DNA of 64,000 nucleotides from Streptomyces sp. NBC_01478 (GCF_036227225.1 NZ_CP109444.1:1984001-2048000), one strand, 5' to 3'. Shown: positions 17,482 through 26,206, counted from the stretch's first letter. Made by a program: numbers and translations. Notes: generated from the letters alone by a model not told the origin.

Positions 17482-18117
17482 ATGGCCAGGCTCAAGACAC
17501 ACGACGAAGCACTCCGGCTCCGGCTCCTGCACCGCGCGGCCGCCACGGTCTTCGACCGCGGCACCGCCGCGCTGAGCCTGCGACAGCTCGCCGCGGACGT
17601 GAAGACCTCGACCACGGCGGTCTACTCACTGTTCGGCAACAAGGCGGGTCTGCTCAGGAGCCTGTACGAGGAGGCCGCGCGGCTCTTCGTCGCACGCCTG
17701 GCAGCCATCCGTCCGACGGACGACCCGGCCGCCGACGTGATCCGACTAGGGCTCGTCTATCGCGAATACGCCATCGCCAACCCGCATCTCTACGCGATCC
17801 TCTTCGCCGACCGCAGCGTCCAGTGCCCGTCCGAGTCGGAGTCGGAGAGGCCGCGTGAAGCCATCGAGACCTACCGGCCCCTCGTCGACGCCGTCCGGCG
17901 CGGACAGCAGGCAGGGCAGTTCAGTTCGGAGTCCGACCCGGAGGTCATCGCGCTGTCGGTCTGGGGAACGGCCCATGGCCTGGTGTCCCTGGTGCTGTCG
18001 GGGAACGAGCCGCCCGGGCTCGCGGTCGCCGACTGCTACGAGCGGGCCTTGGGGGTATTGGTAGCGGGGTGGCGAGTCAGCGAGGGGAAGGTTCAGGCGT
18101 TCGCGGACGTGCCGTGA
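17482..18117 (+). CDS. TetR family regulator with WHG-type C-terminal domain
   Basis: 211 residues. Helix-turn-helix at about 15-60 (RAAATVFDRGTAALSLRQLAADVKTSTTAVYSLFGNKAGLL) and a C-terminal domain of the TetR_C/WHG type (YREYAIANPHLYAILF, AHGLVSLVLSGN). Start taken at the ATG at 17482 rather than an upstream TTG. Divergent from the MMPL transporter gene, its likely target. A strong hairpin begins immediately after the stop. Confidence 0.9.
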   Translation: MARLKTHDEALRLRLLHRAAATVFDRGTAALSLRQLAADVKTSTTAVYSLFGNKAGLLRSLYEEAARLFVARLAAIRPTDDPAADVIRLGLVYREYAIANPHLYAILFADRSVQCPSESESERPREAIETYRPLVDAVRRGQQAGQFSSESDPEVIALSVWGTAHGLVSLVLSGNEPPGLAVADCYERALGVLVAGWRVSEGKVQAFADVP

Positions 18118-18142
18118 GCCCGGAGCCGGTACGGCTCCGGGC
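18118..18142 (+). terminator. Perfect 11-bp hairpin after TetR stop
   Basis: GCCCGGAGCCG (18118-18128) and CGGCTCCGGGC (18132-18142) with a 3-nt loop, starting at the base after the TGA. Confidence 0.75.
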
Positions 18143-18171
18143 CTGAACGTGCTGTTCAGCGCCTTGAGGGC

Positions 18172-18208
18172 GTCGAGTTGTACGGAGACTGTCGAGTTGT
18201 ACGGAGAC
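18172..18208. repeat. 18-bp direct repeat, two copies
   Basis: GTCGAGTTGTACGGAGAC occurs at 18172-18189 and 18191-18208, separated by one T. It lies in the 243-bp gap between the TetR terminator and the convergent propeller gene. No gene is visible around it. Confidence 0.8.
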
Positions 18209-18360
18209 CATGGCCTGCCCGAAATCGACCGCAGCGCCGCGCACTACACCGGCAAGCCCTGCCCCGCCCGGGTCCGCGCCCGCGTCAAGGTCGCCCGCGG
18301 TACGGCCGGGGTGCACACTGATCCCCCGCCGAGGCGGCCGCCCGACGCGGGCCGGCGAGG

Positions 18361-19518
18361 TCACACGAGCCTGACGGGCCCGGCGTCGATCGGCAGGCGG
18401 ACCAGGAGATAGGGCTTGCGACGCAGGTCCTGGCCCTCGTGGAAGGGCGCCAGCCGGTCGAGTTGGTTGGCGGTGGCGTACAGGTGCCGGTCCGAGGCGA
18501 TGGACAGGGTGTCGATCCAGTTCAGGTCGCTCCCCTGGGCGAGGGTCCGGTAGGTGCCGTTCGGGCTCCTGCGCCAGATGGCGTTGTGTTCCAGGTCGCC
18601 GCCGTAGAGCCGCCCCTTGTCGTCGCTCTCCAGGCCGTCGGCCATCGGCTTGAACCCGAGATCCTCGACCGTCGCCGCCACCTCGGCGTCCGTGGTGTCC
18701 GGGTCGGCGAGGGCGTCGGTGGACACGCTGTGCAGTCGGCGGCTGGAGAGCGGGCAGTAGTAGAGGCGCGTGCCGTCGGCGCTGAGAGCGATGCCGTCGG
18801 AGCCGGTCTCGTAAGAGGTGGGCTCGCCGCCCGCGGGGCGGACCATGAAGGGCTGGCCATCGATGACCGGAACGAAGTCCGGGTCCGGGAGTGCCGAGGG
18901 GTGCCCGGTCAGTCGCCGCCAGGAGCGGCCCGTGGCGAGGTCGACCACGATGATGCCGTTGGAGCCGCCCGAGTCGGTGATGAAGGCCATGCCCTCGGCG
19001 CCGCGCCGCAGGTCGAAGCGCACGTCGTTGGGGTAGCTGTTCGCCGGCACCACCTCGGGCGGGAAGAGGATCTTCCGTACGATCCGGTCGGTGCGCAGGT
19101 CGACCGCCACGAGCTTGGGACCGCCGTAGGAGGACCCGGCGAACAGCGGGCTTCCGGTGTCGAGGATCCACAGCCGGTCGGCCGGGTCGACGACGACGCT
19201 CTGCACCGACTGGAAGTGCCCGGCCAGGTCTGAGGCGTCCTGACGGTTCACCTCGGCGTCGGGGTAGGCAACCGGCTTCCCGCCGCGCAGTTCGGCGACG
19301 GTGAACGGGACGTCGTCGCCCCAGCGGGGGAAGTTGACGAAGATGCGGCCGCGGCGCGAGACGGTAACACCCGTCGGCATCGCGCCCCAGAAGCGGGCAA
19401 CGACCTCGTAGTGACCGGCTGTTGAACCGGAGGGGGAGGCGGAGGCGGAGGCGGGTCCGGCGAGTTGGGTGGCGGCCAGCGACGCGGTGGTCGCCGTAAG
19501 GAACGTACGTCGCTTCAT
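18361..19518 (-). CDS. Exported major-royal-jelly/yellow-like beta-propeller protein
   Basis: 385 residues. Starts MKRRTFLTATTASLAATQLAGPASA, a twin-arginine signal (RRTFLT), preceded by GGAGA. The mature part contains the MRJP/yellow hallmarks: SVQSVVVDPADRLWILDTG, PNDVRFD, AFITDSGG and GIALSADGTRLYYCPLSSRRL. This family folds as a six-bladed propeller; bacterial members are uncharacterised or bind small amines/sugars. ATG chosen because upstream in-frame sequence lacks signal-peptide character. Single-gene unit. Confidence 0.88.
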   Translation of the reverse strand: MKRRTFLTATTASLAATQLAGPASASASPSGSTAGHYEVVARFWGAMPTGVTVSRRGRIFVNFPRWGDDVPFTVAELRGGKPVAYPDAEVNRQDASDLAGHFQSVQSVVVDPADRLWILDTGSPLFAGSSYGGPKLVAVDLRTDRIVRKILFPPEVVPANSYPNDVRFDLRRGAEGMAFITDSGGSNGIIVVDLATGRSWRRLTGHPSALPDPDFVPVIDGQPFMVRPAGGEPTSYETGSDGIALSADGTRLYYCPLSSRRLHSVSTDALADPDTTDAEVAATVEDLGFKPMADGLESDDKGRLYGGDLEHNAIWRRSPNGTYRTLAQGSDLNWIDTLSIASDRHLYATANQLDRLAPFHEGQDLRRKPYLLVRLPIDAGPVRLV

Positions 19519-19817
19519 GGGAGCGTCTCCTACTGGGTCAAGTTGCCGGAAGGCGCGGCGAGTTGACGCATCACCTCGGCGCGTGAGGGGGATTGGCCGG
19601 ACGTTGCCGTAGCCGGTGAGGGACGGTGCCTCCGGCAGCCGCTCCCGGGAGTCGGCTTCGCCCGTGGGGTCAGGGCGCGCCGGAGCACACCTGGGCGCCA
19701 GATACCTCGTGCGTTCCTGCGACCTGAAGCAGCCTGCCGGGGACATCGCCGGCGGCTGCCGCCAACTCCTGGAAAGGGAACGGGGCCAGACGGCCGGTGG
19801 ACCTGGTGCTCTCAGGT
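19519..19817. other. Non-coding gap, nothing recognised
   Basis: The 299 bp between the propeller gene start and the SnoaL-like gene stop (both on the minus strand) contain the promoter region of the former. No convincing gene, repeat or hairpin was recognised. Confidence 0.5.
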
Positions 19818-20330
19818 CTACCGGGCTGTCGGCCGGGTCTTCGCGACCATGCTGCTGTCCCCCGAGGAGACCATCGCGTGAATGGGTACAGTGCTGACGC
19901 TCATGAGCGCCGCAAGGCCCCGGCGGCCCTGCTGGCGAGCGAGCGCCGGACCCATGAGGTGCATCAGGGCGGTGAGCGCGGGCATCGGACGCCCGAAGAG
20001 CGTGATCTCCGTAATACGTGCTTGGTCGTCGAGCCGCAGCAACTGCACCTCCTCGAACGACTGGGAACCCACCCGCGCCCGGTAGACCAGCGCGTACGCG
20101 TCGCCCTCGCCGGTCTGGGTGTGGTAGCGGACGTCCTTGACCGCCGCGAACGCCACGGTCAGGAAGTCACGTAGCTGGTCAGATCCCTCAAAGCGGAACT
20201 GGTCGGTGAGCGGCGAGCTGAGCACGACGTCCGGGCTCAGGCACGCGACCGCGGCATCGACGTCACCGTGTTCCTCGGCGGAGCGCCAGCTCGCCACGGT
20301 GGCGGCGGCGGAGTGCAGCGTCTCGGACAT
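19818..20330 (-). CDS. SnoaL-like/NTF2-fold protein
   Basis: 170 residues. The NTF2/SnoaL-like pattern spans residues 1-115: AAATVASWRSAEEHGDVDAAVACLSPDVVLSSPL, FEGSDQLRDFLTVAF, then beta strands ending ITEITLFGRPMPAL. ATG preceded by GGGAGAG. It lies 82 bp downstream of the SDR at 20413 on the same strand and is probably co-transcribed from promoter P4. Members include cyclases, isomerases and dehydratases; the catalytic role here is not evident. Confidence 0.8.
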   Translation of the reverse strand: MSETLHSAAATVASWRSAEEHGDVDAAVACLSPDVVLSSPLTDQFRFEGSDQLRDFLTVAFAAVKDVRYHTQTGEGDAYALVYRARVGSQSFEEVQLLRLDDQARITEITLFGRPMPALTALMHLMGPALARQQGRRGLAALMSVSTVPIHAMVSSGDSSMVAKTRPTAR

Positions 20331-20375
20331 GGGTCTCTCCCGGTATCAACGGCGCGAACGAGTTTGTGGGTGGAC

Positions 20376-20407
20376 GGGGTTTGCGGGTGGTGGGGTTTGC
20401 GGGTGGT
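20376..20407. repeat. 16-bp tandem repeat, two copies, just after SDR stop codon
   Basis: GGGGTTTGCGGGTGGT is repeated exactly at 20376-20391 and 20392-20407, five bases beyond the stop codon of the SDR at 20413. Confidence 0.85.
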
Positions 20408-20412
20408 GGGTG

Positions 20413-21228
20413 TCAGCCGACGAGCTTGTTCATCGTGCGGATCTGCTTGTCCAGGACCCAGGCGGGAACGAAGCGGAGCAGGCGTGCGCGTCCGGCCGTG
20501 GGGCCGGCGGCGTAGCGCAGTTTCGGCTTCGCGTCGGTCGCGGCCGTGACAACCGCCTTGGCGACCACGGCGGGGTCGTCACCGCTCTTGATCGCGTCCG
20601 CCATCAGGCGGTCGAAGACGTGCCGCTGGTCGGCGTAGGTCTGCAGGGGGGTGTCGGGCTTGGCGCTGTTGGCCTCGAACCCGGTGTTGGTGTAGGCGGG
20701 TTCGACCAGGAGCGAGCGGACGCCGTACTGCCGGACCTCGTGGTCCAGGGACTGGGAGTAGCCCTCGATCGCGTGCTTGGACGCGCCGTAGACCGCCATG
20801 TAGGGAGCGGGGATGAAGCCCTGCACGGACGAGAGGTTGATGATGCGTCCGCGCCCCCGGGCGCGCATGTGCGGCAGGACCTCCTTCACCATGCGAATGA
20901 CCCCGAAGACGTTGATGTCGAAGACGCCCTGGGCCTGCGCGAGGGAGGTCTCCTCGGCCGCGCCGATCGAGCCGATGCCGGCGTTGTTGACCAGGACGTC
21001 GATCCGCCCGAACCGGTCGATCACCTGCTGGACCACCGCGGTGACCGACTTGTCACTGACCACGTCGAGGTCGAAGAACGTCACGCCCTGGAGCGGGGTG
21101 ACACGTGAGGTGTCTCGGCCCGTGCCGGCCACCTCGAAACCCGCCGCGACCAGCGCGAGCGCGGTCTGCTTCCCGATGCCGGAGGAGGCGCCCGTCACGA
21201 GGGCCACCAGTCGATTTGTCGTCATCAT
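20413..21228 (-). CDS. Short-chain dehydrogenase/reductase (SDR), paralogue of the 6.2 kb gene
   Basis: 271 residues, collinear with the SDR at 6242-7063 along its full length (same TGASSGIG, NNAGIGS, YxASKHA and PKLRYAAGPTAGR segments). Two adjacent ATGs; the first is taken. Catalytic tyrosine and lysine are in YGASK. It has its own promoter P4 with two perfect palindromes. The neighbouring TetR1 copy is a pseudogene, so control is presumably exerted in trans by the intact regulators at 7.4-8.6 kb. Substrate unknown. Confidence 0.92.
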   Translation of the reverse strand: MMTTNRLVALVTGASSGIGKQTALALVAAGFEVAGTGRDTSRVTPLQGVTFFDLDVVSDKSVTAVVQQVIDRFGRIDVLVNNAGIGSIGAAEETSLAQAQGVFDINVFGVIRMVKEVLPHMRARGRGRIINLSSVQGFIPAPYMAVYGASKHAIEGYSQSLDHEVRQYGVRSLLVEPAYTNTGFEANSAKPDTPLQTYADQRHVFDRLMADAIKSGDDPAVVAKAVVTAATDAKPKLRYAAGPTAGRARLLRFVPAWVLDKQIRTMNKLVG

Positions 21229-21249
21229 GCACTCCCGAACTCTTGAAGG

Positions 21250-21304
21250 AAACCGATCGGTTTCGCCTCGCCTCACTGTAAACCGATCGGTTTCCAGTGC
21301 GCAA
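21250..21304 (-). promoter_or_regulatory. Promoter P4 with two perfect AAACCGATCGGTTT boxes
   Basis: -35 TTGCGC (21299-21304), 18-bp spacer, -10 TACAGT (21275-21280). Boxes at 21280-21293 (in the spacer) and 21250-21263 (downstream), 30 bp apart. Both remain perfect although the adjacent regulator copies have decayed. Confidence 0.75.
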
Positions 21305-21395
21305 GCTCTCAAGCAGGGAACTGATCCCGGGCCACGTCATAGGCCGGCTTCAGGTCGAGCTGACCGGCGCCCGCCGGCATGGCGGCACGCACCGA

Positions 21396-21840
21396 ATGAG
21401 CAGGCAGGAGAGACGTGGGAGCGCCATCCCCGCACTGCGATCGCGAGTTCGCGCTCAAGGGCTGCTACGGCACCTCCCGAGGCGATTGCCAGGCGTGTCG
21501 GTGTCACGCAGCCGTACCTCTTCGGCGTTCGAGAGCGTGGCCAAAAGGATGAGGGGCAGCTCTGCCGAGGCGATTGCCAGGCATGTCTCGGCCCACCCCG
21601 AAACACCTCGGATGCATATGCAGGGATACGCCGTCGCGGTAGCCACCGACGCGCGGGCAATGACCAGATCGGCGAGCGTCCGGGCCGGCCGGATGAGGCT
21701 CCGGGAAACGGTGACCATGCCCTGCCGCCGGGCGCCGATGCCGACAAGACCACAGCCTCCCCCGCGCCCGGCTGCTCATCAATTCCCTTATGTTCATCGG
21801 GCTTTACCCCGGGTGCCGGGGAGCAAGGGCATCAGGTCAC
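21396..21840 (+). pseudogene. Decayed second copy of TetR1
   Basis: Nucleotide-level similarity to 7364-7897 in the same position relative to the SDR: the FALKG(C/Y)YGTS, AIA.RVGVTQPYLF, and M.MQGYAV segments are recognisable but in different frames. A 17-bp direct repeat CGAGGCGATTGCCAGGC (21478-21494 and 21566-21582) marks an internal rearrangement that replaced the codons after PYLF. Not translatable as a regulator. Confidence 0.8.
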
Positions 21841-21920
21841 GCGGGCCGTGCCGGTTACCAGAGACCGACATCAGCTCGGAGAACACATCCGTCACCGAAC
21901 CTGCCCGGAAAGGCGATACG

Positions 21921-22040
21921 TCATCGCATGCCTGCCGCATCGAGCAGGGCGGCCACAGCGAACGCGATAAGCCCGGCCTCGGTGGGAAAAGGGCGTCAGC
22001 CCTCCCTTGATCCGGTGTGCCACCTGGCTCGCAGGGCAGG
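21921..22040 (-). pseudogene. 3' remnant of a second copy of TetR2
   Basis: On the minus strand the frame ending at 21921 gives ...VAALLDAAGMR-stop, matching the TetR2 C-terminus TLLDAADMR-stop. Just upstream an ASQVAHRIKG stretch (near 22005-22040) matches TetR2 ASRVAHQIKA. About 110 bp between them in TetR2 are deleted and the N-terminal half is absent. Confidence 0.75.
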
Positions 22041-22330
22041 GCACTCAGCGGGCCTGGGCATGTGCAGGCGTCCGGCGACAACGGCAGGGTCGGGTCCGTC
22101 GCGGGCCAGGACCCGGGGCGCGCGCCGGCAGCGCAGGCGGCAGGTGATCCGCGATCGTTCAGCAGTTCCCGCGACGCGACGGGCCCGCCGTGGTTCGCAG
22201 CCGCTCAGCCCGATCGCGCTGCGTCGCTTCCGGATGGATGACGGGTGCGAGACCCGTCCGACAGTCGAAAACCAGCAGGTGCGCCGCACCTGCGTTCATC
22301 GTGTCCCTGAAGGAATCCGGGCCGGCGTGA
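22041..22330. other. Degenerate intergenic sequence
   Basis: About 290 bp between the TetR2 remnant and the next TetR gene. No gene, repeat or hairpin was recognised; it may be the far end of the duplicated segment. Confidence 0.4.
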
Positions 22331-22972
22331 TCAGGACTGATCGCTGATGGCTCGGTAGGCCGCGATGAACAGGGTGTAGGACAGGTCGATCAGTTCTTCG
22401 ACGGCTGCCTTCTGGTGACCGAGCGTCCAGTCCACGAGGAGTTCGTTGACTCCGCCGACCAGGCTCATCGCGGTCATGGCGAGCCGGCTGGAGGAGGCTT
22501 CCGGGGCGGGGAGCGGTCCGACGACGGCGGCGACCATCGCGGCGAATTCGTGCAGGACCTCACGGCGACGCACTTCGAGGCGGGGACTGGCGCCCACGAC
22601 CTCGATGAGCACCAAGCGGGCCATGCGGGCGTCGCCGGCCAGTGTGCGGATGAACACCTCAAGACCGGCGCGCAGTTGGGCGTCGACATCGGGTGCGGCG
22701 GCGGCAGCGGCCTGCGCGGTTTCGGCTTGGATCGTAGCGATCAGGTCGTTGTAGACCCCGGCGAGAAGGTCTTCGCGGTCGCGGAACGACTCGTAGAAGT
22801 AGCGCTGGGTCAGTCCGGCATGCGAGCACACCTGCTTGACGGAGACCGACGCGTATCCGGACGTGCCGAACAGGTCGAGGCCCGCCTGGATGAGTCGGGT
22901 GCGGCGCTCCTGCTGTCGTTGCGCCGCTTCACGTCCGCCGTAGCGCCGCCCGGCGGTCTGTGTGGCGGTCAT
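22331..22972 (-). CDS. TetR family regulator of the divergent oxidoreductase operon
   Basis: 213 residues. Helix-turn-helix at about 25-70 (LIQAGLDLFGTSGYASVSVKQVCSHAGLTQRYFYESFRDREDLL); helical C-terminal domain. Start chosen at the ATG after GGGGAGA, giving MTATQTAGRR. Divergent from the five-gene operon beginning at 23125; three dyads in the intergenic region are candidate operators. Likely a ligand-responsive repressor of that operon. Confidence 0.9.
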   Translation of the reverse strand: MTATQTAGRRYGGREAAQRQQERRTRLIQAGLDLFGTSGYASVSVKQVCSHAGLTQRYFYESFRDREDLLAGVYNDLIATIQAETAQAAAAAAPDVDAQLRAGLEVFIRTLAGDARMARLVLIEVVGASPRLEVRRREVLHEFAAMVAAVVGPLPAPEASSSRLAMTAMSLVGGVNELLVDWTLGHQKAAVEELIDLSYTLFIAAYRAISDQS

Positions 22973-22995
22973 TTCTCCCCTTCGCAGAGGTGTTG

Positions 22996-23058
22996 ACACC
23001 GGTGTGCTCCGAACTGACACTCTAGCTTGTCAGTTCATCTGACACGTCAACGTGTCAG
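22996..23058. promoter_or_regulatory. Cluster of three dyads between TetR and the operon
   Basis: ACACCGGTGT (22996-23005, perfect); GAACTGACA ... TGTCAGTTC (23011-23019 and 23028-23036, 8-bp gap); CTGACACGT-CA-ACGTGTCAG (23039-23058). The last two share the element TGACA/TGTCA. The position between divergent starts fits a TetR switch. Confidence 0.7.
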
Positions 23059-23124
23059 AAGCGTGTGGGGGCCGCTTGCCGCTCAGCGGTCCGCTCGTGC
23101 CCAGGGCAAGGAAGGGGCTCGACC

Positions 23125-24036
23125 GTGGCAGCACCGCCCAAATACCCGTACACATTCAGCCGGAGAGACCGCGAGGGGCTCTCCCGCACACAACCGCTGA
23201 CCGGCCGAGTGATCGCGGTCACCGGGGCGGGCCGCGGGATCGGGCGTGCCGTCGCAGCCCGGCTCGCTGCGGCCGGAGCCGCCGTGGCGATCGGCGATCT
23301 CGACGCGGAGCTTGCCAGGGAGACGGCCGGCGCCATCGGCGCGCGTCCCGGTGGCCGACTGCTCGGGCTGTCTCTCGACGTGACCGACACTCCTTCCTTC
23401 GATGACTTCCTGCGCACCGTCGAGACCGAGCTGGGGCCGATCGACGTACTGATCAACAACGCCGGAATCATGTGGGTGGGCCCTTTCGCGGAGGAACCGG
23501 AGGAAGCCGCCCTGCGCCAGTTCGACGTCAACGTCCACGGCGTACTGCGTGGGATGAAACTCGTGATCCCGGGGATGCGGAAACGCGGGCGCGGCCACGT
23601 GGTGAACATCGCCTCCGCCGCCAGCAAGGTCGCCCCGGCGGGCGAGGCGACCTACGCGGCGACGAAGCACGCCCTCCACGGCTACAGCACAGCCGTCCGC
23701 GCCGAACTGCGCGGCACCGGAGTGCACGTGTCCCTGGTGATGCCCGGCGTCGTGGACACCGAGCTGGCCGTGGGCACCGCGACCGGCCCCACCCGGCGCC
23801 TGACGACGGATCAGGTTGCCGACGCGGTGCTCGACGTCGTGCTGCGCCCGCGGTTCGAGGTCTTCGTTCCACGCCGGATAGCAGCCCTGACCCGGTTGGC
23901 CGCGCTGCTGCCGGGCCGCGCCCGCGACGCCCTGCATCACCTCCTTGTCCCCGACCAGCTCGCCGCTCTGCCCGACCGGTCGGTCCGCGCGGCCTACGAG
24001 CAACGCACCCGGACCGCCCGCCTGCCCGAAGGATGA
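23125..24036 (+). CDS. Short-chain dehydrogenase/reductase, first gene of the diiron operon
   Basis: 303 residues. TGAGRGIG at 33-40, INNAGIM and YAATK catalytic segment, with a C-terminal extension (FVPRRIAALTRLAALLPGRARDALHHLL) that could associate with the membrane. GTG start chosen because AAGGAAGGGG lies 7 nt upstream. First gene of a tight operon with a metallo-hydrolase, an alpha/beta hydrolase, a ferritin-like protein and a reductase; likely oxidises or reduces an alcohol/ketone intermediate in the same pathway. Confidence 0.9.
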   Translation: MAAPPKYPYTFSRRDREGLSRTQPLTGRVIAVTGAGRGIGRAVAARLAAAGAAVAIGDLDAELARETAGAIGARPGGRLLGLSLDVTDTPSFDDFLRTVETELGPIDVLINNAGIMWVGPFAEEPEEAALRQFDVNVHGVLRGMKLVIPGMRKRGRGHVVNIASAASKVAPAGEATYAATKHALHGYSTAVRAELRGTGVHVSLVMPGVVDTELAVGTATGPTRRLTTDQVADAVLDVVLRPRFEVFVPRRIAALTRLAALLPGRARDALHHLLVPDQLAALPDRSVRAAYEQRTRTARLPEG

Positions 24037-24040
24037 GCCC

Positions 24041-25201
24041 GTGACCACCACGCCCAAGCCGGCGCCCAGCGCGAAGAAGGCCCAGGACAAGGCCGAGGAC
24101 GAGGCCCAGGACGCCGCCGCTCCGCGTCCCATCCCCGAATTCGAAGGTGTCCACGACGTATGGCCCCGCGGTGACCGGCTGCGCGCCGTGCGCAGTGCGG
24201 CGGCCACCTACCGTGAGCGGTTCGTCCAGCAGGGCCGCATCCACGCCGTCCGCAGTTTCGACATCGCCGCCGCCCCGTACCCGACCCGGTTCGGCTTCCA
24301 CGGCGCCGCGCTCGCCGTCAACCCGTTCGTGAGCATCGTCAACCGGATGCTCGTCGTGCAGTTCGACGGCTTCGACGGTGAGCCGAAAACACTGGTGTGG
24401 GAGCCGACCGTCGCCGCCGGAACGGCTCAAGCGCCGTTCTACGCCCAGCTCAAGCGGCTGGCGGGGGACTTTCTCACCGAGCACGTTTTCGCCCGCTTCT
24501 ACCAGGATCCGGACACCGTCCTGCCCTCCTGCGGTCTGCGACCCGAAGACGTGGACTTCGTCAGCTTCGACCACCTGCACGTCCAGGACGTGCGCATGAT
24601 CATGGGAAGTACCAGCACGATTCCGGGCGAACGGGCGCCGCGCGAAGCCCTGTTCCCGCGCGCCCGGCTGCTGGTGCACCGCAGGGAGCTGGGCACCTTC
24701 GAATCGGTGCATCCGATGCAGTGGGCCTGGTACGTCGACGGAGGCATGGACGGGGTGCCGGGCGAGCGCGTCACCGCCTTCGACGGCGATGTCGAACTCG
24801 GTGTCGGCGTCAGCCTGTTGTGGACCCCCGGCCACACGGACGGCAACCACTCCCTGGTGCTGAACACCCCCGACGGCGTGTGGGTCTCCTCCGAGAACGG
24901 CATCTCGGCCGACAACTGGCAGCCCGATCTCTCCCGCATCCCCGGGGTGCGCCGCCACGCCGCGTTCTACGGCCAAGAGGTGGTGCCCAACGCCAACACC
25001 CTGGAGGACTCTCTCGACCAGTACGACTCCATGGTCAAGGAGAAGACCCTCGCCGACCCCAGCCGGCGCGATCCGCGCTGGCTGCAGATCCTGCCCTCCT
25101 CGGAGCTGGCCCCCTTCAAGCGGCACTGGCCGGTCCTGCCCAGCTTCTTCCACGGCGGTCTGGACTACGGCGAGTTGACCCCTGCCGGTGGTGGCCGATG
25201 A
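24041..25201 (+). CDS. Metallo-beta-lactamase-fold hydrolase
   Basis: 386 residues. Metal-binding signature H-L-H-V-Q-D (in FDHLHVQD) and a second-ligand GHTDGNHS segment, as in lactonase/glyoxalase-type MBL enzymes. An Ala/Lys-rich N-terminus precedes the domain. GTG start follows GAAGGATGAG, 5 nt after the SDR stop. Could hydrolyse a lactone or ester formed by oxygenation; this is inference from context. Confidence 0.85.
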   Translation: MTTTPKPAPSAKKAQDKAEDEAQDAAAPRPIPEFEGVHDVWPRGDRLRAVRSAAATYRERFVQQGRIHAVRSFDIAAAPYPTRFGFHGAALAVNPFVSIVNRMLVVQFDGFDGEPKTLVWEPTVAAGTAQAPFYAQLKRLAGDFLTEHVFARFYQDPDTVLPSCGLRPEDVDFVSFDHLHVQDVRMIMGSTSTIPGERAPREALFPRARLLVHRRELGTFESVHPMQWAWYVDGGMDGVPGERVTAFDGDVELGVGVSLLWTPGHTDGNHSLVLNTPDGVWVSSENGISADNWQPDLSRIPGVRRHAAFYGQEVVPNANTLEDSLDQYDSMVKEKTLADPSRRDPRWLQILPSSELAPFKRHWPVLPSFFHGGLDYGELTPAGGGR

Positions 25202-26127
25202 CCGGCCCGGCCGCCCGCCGGATCGCAGGGGTCGGCGTGGAGTTGGCCGCCTACCAATGGGGAGCGTCCACGGCTCCTGCGGTGGTGCTGGTCCACGGCT
25301 ATCCGGACACCAGCGCCGTGTGGCGCCCGGTCGCCGAGCGCCTGGCCGACCAATTCCACGTCACGGCCTTCGACGTGCGGGGAGCCGGTGCCTCCCACCG
25401 GCCCAGGGGGCTGCGCGCCTATCGGATGTCCTGTCTGGAAGCCGACCTGGAGGCGGTGCTCGACGCCGTAAGCCCCGACCGCCCGGTGCACCTGGTCGGA
25501 CACGACAGGGGATCGATCCACTCCTGGGAGTCGGTCACCGGCACCCGCCTGGCCGGGCGGATCGCCTCGTTCACCTCCATCTCCGGACCCTGCCTGGACC
25601 ACGTCGGCCACCTGATCCGTGCCCGCCTCCGACCCCGGCATCCGGATCTGCCGAAGATGCTGCGACAGGCCGCACGGTCCTGGTACATCGCCTACTTCCA
25701 TTTCCCGCTCCTGCCCGCCCTGACCTGGAGAGCACTGGGACACCGCTGGCGCGCCTTCCTCACCGGCTCCCAAGGCGTGCCCGGGGACACCCCCTACCCC
25801 GCGCAGACGCTGGCCCGCGACGCCGTGGTCAGCACCGCGCTCTACCGCGCCAACATGCTGCCCCGCCTGCTGCGCCCCCGGGACCGGCGAACCACTGTCC
25901 CGGTTCAACTCATCATCCCCACCCGCGACTTCTGCGTCACCCCAGTGCTGTCGTACAGAGTGGAGCACTGGACGGGCCGGATACAACGGCGCCCGATCGA
26001 CGCCGGGCACTGGGTACAGCTCAGCCACCCCGAGGAGATCGCGTCCCGGATCGCGGAATTCGCCCACCGCATCGAGGACGGCTCCCGCCGCACTCACACT
26101 CCGGGCCACACCGCGTATCCGATCTGA
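25198..26127 (+). CDS. Alpha/beta hydrolase with aspartate nucleophile (epoxide hydrolase/dehalogenase type)
   Basis: 309 residues. HGYPD at 33-37 (oxyanion loop) and GHDRG with D103 at the nucleophile elbow, as in epoxide hydrolases and haloalkane dehalogenases; the histidine is in DAGHWVQLSHPEE near the C-terminus. ATG overlaps the MBL stop (ATGA), so the two are translationally coupled. An epoxide hydrolase would fit an operon containing a candidate diiron oxygenase. Confidence 0.87.
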   Translation: MTGPAARRIAGVGVELAAYQWGASTAPAVVLVHGYPDTSAVWRPVAERLADQFHVTAFDVRGAGASHRPRGLRAYRMSCLEADLEAVLDAVSPDRPVHLVGHDRGSIHSWESVTGTRLAGRIASFTSISGPCLDHVGHLIRARLRPRHPDLPKMLRQAARSWYIAYFHFPLLPALTWRALGHRWRAFLTGSQGVPGDTPYPAQTLARDAVVSTALYRANMLPRLLRPRDRRTTVPVQLIIPTRDFCVTPVLSYRVEHWTGRIQRRPIDAGHWVQLSHPEEIASRIAEFAHRIEDGSRRTHTPGHTAYPI

Positions 26128-26206
26128 CAGCCCAACAGACCACCAGTACTGGACGTCTGCCTGACCGCCCCTTCGCACACACCGACCGCTGACGGAGGAA
26201 CCTGTC

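Noticed and set aside
18149..18412. Small plus-strand frame in the gap before the propeller gene
   Set aside because: No ribosome site, contains the 18-bp direct repeat, runs antisense into the propeller gene and resembles no known protein.
6242..22040. The two SDR/TetR cassettes as arms of a composite transposon
   Set aside because: They are in the same orientation, no terminal inverted repeats or target duplications were seen, and many unrelated intact operons lie between.
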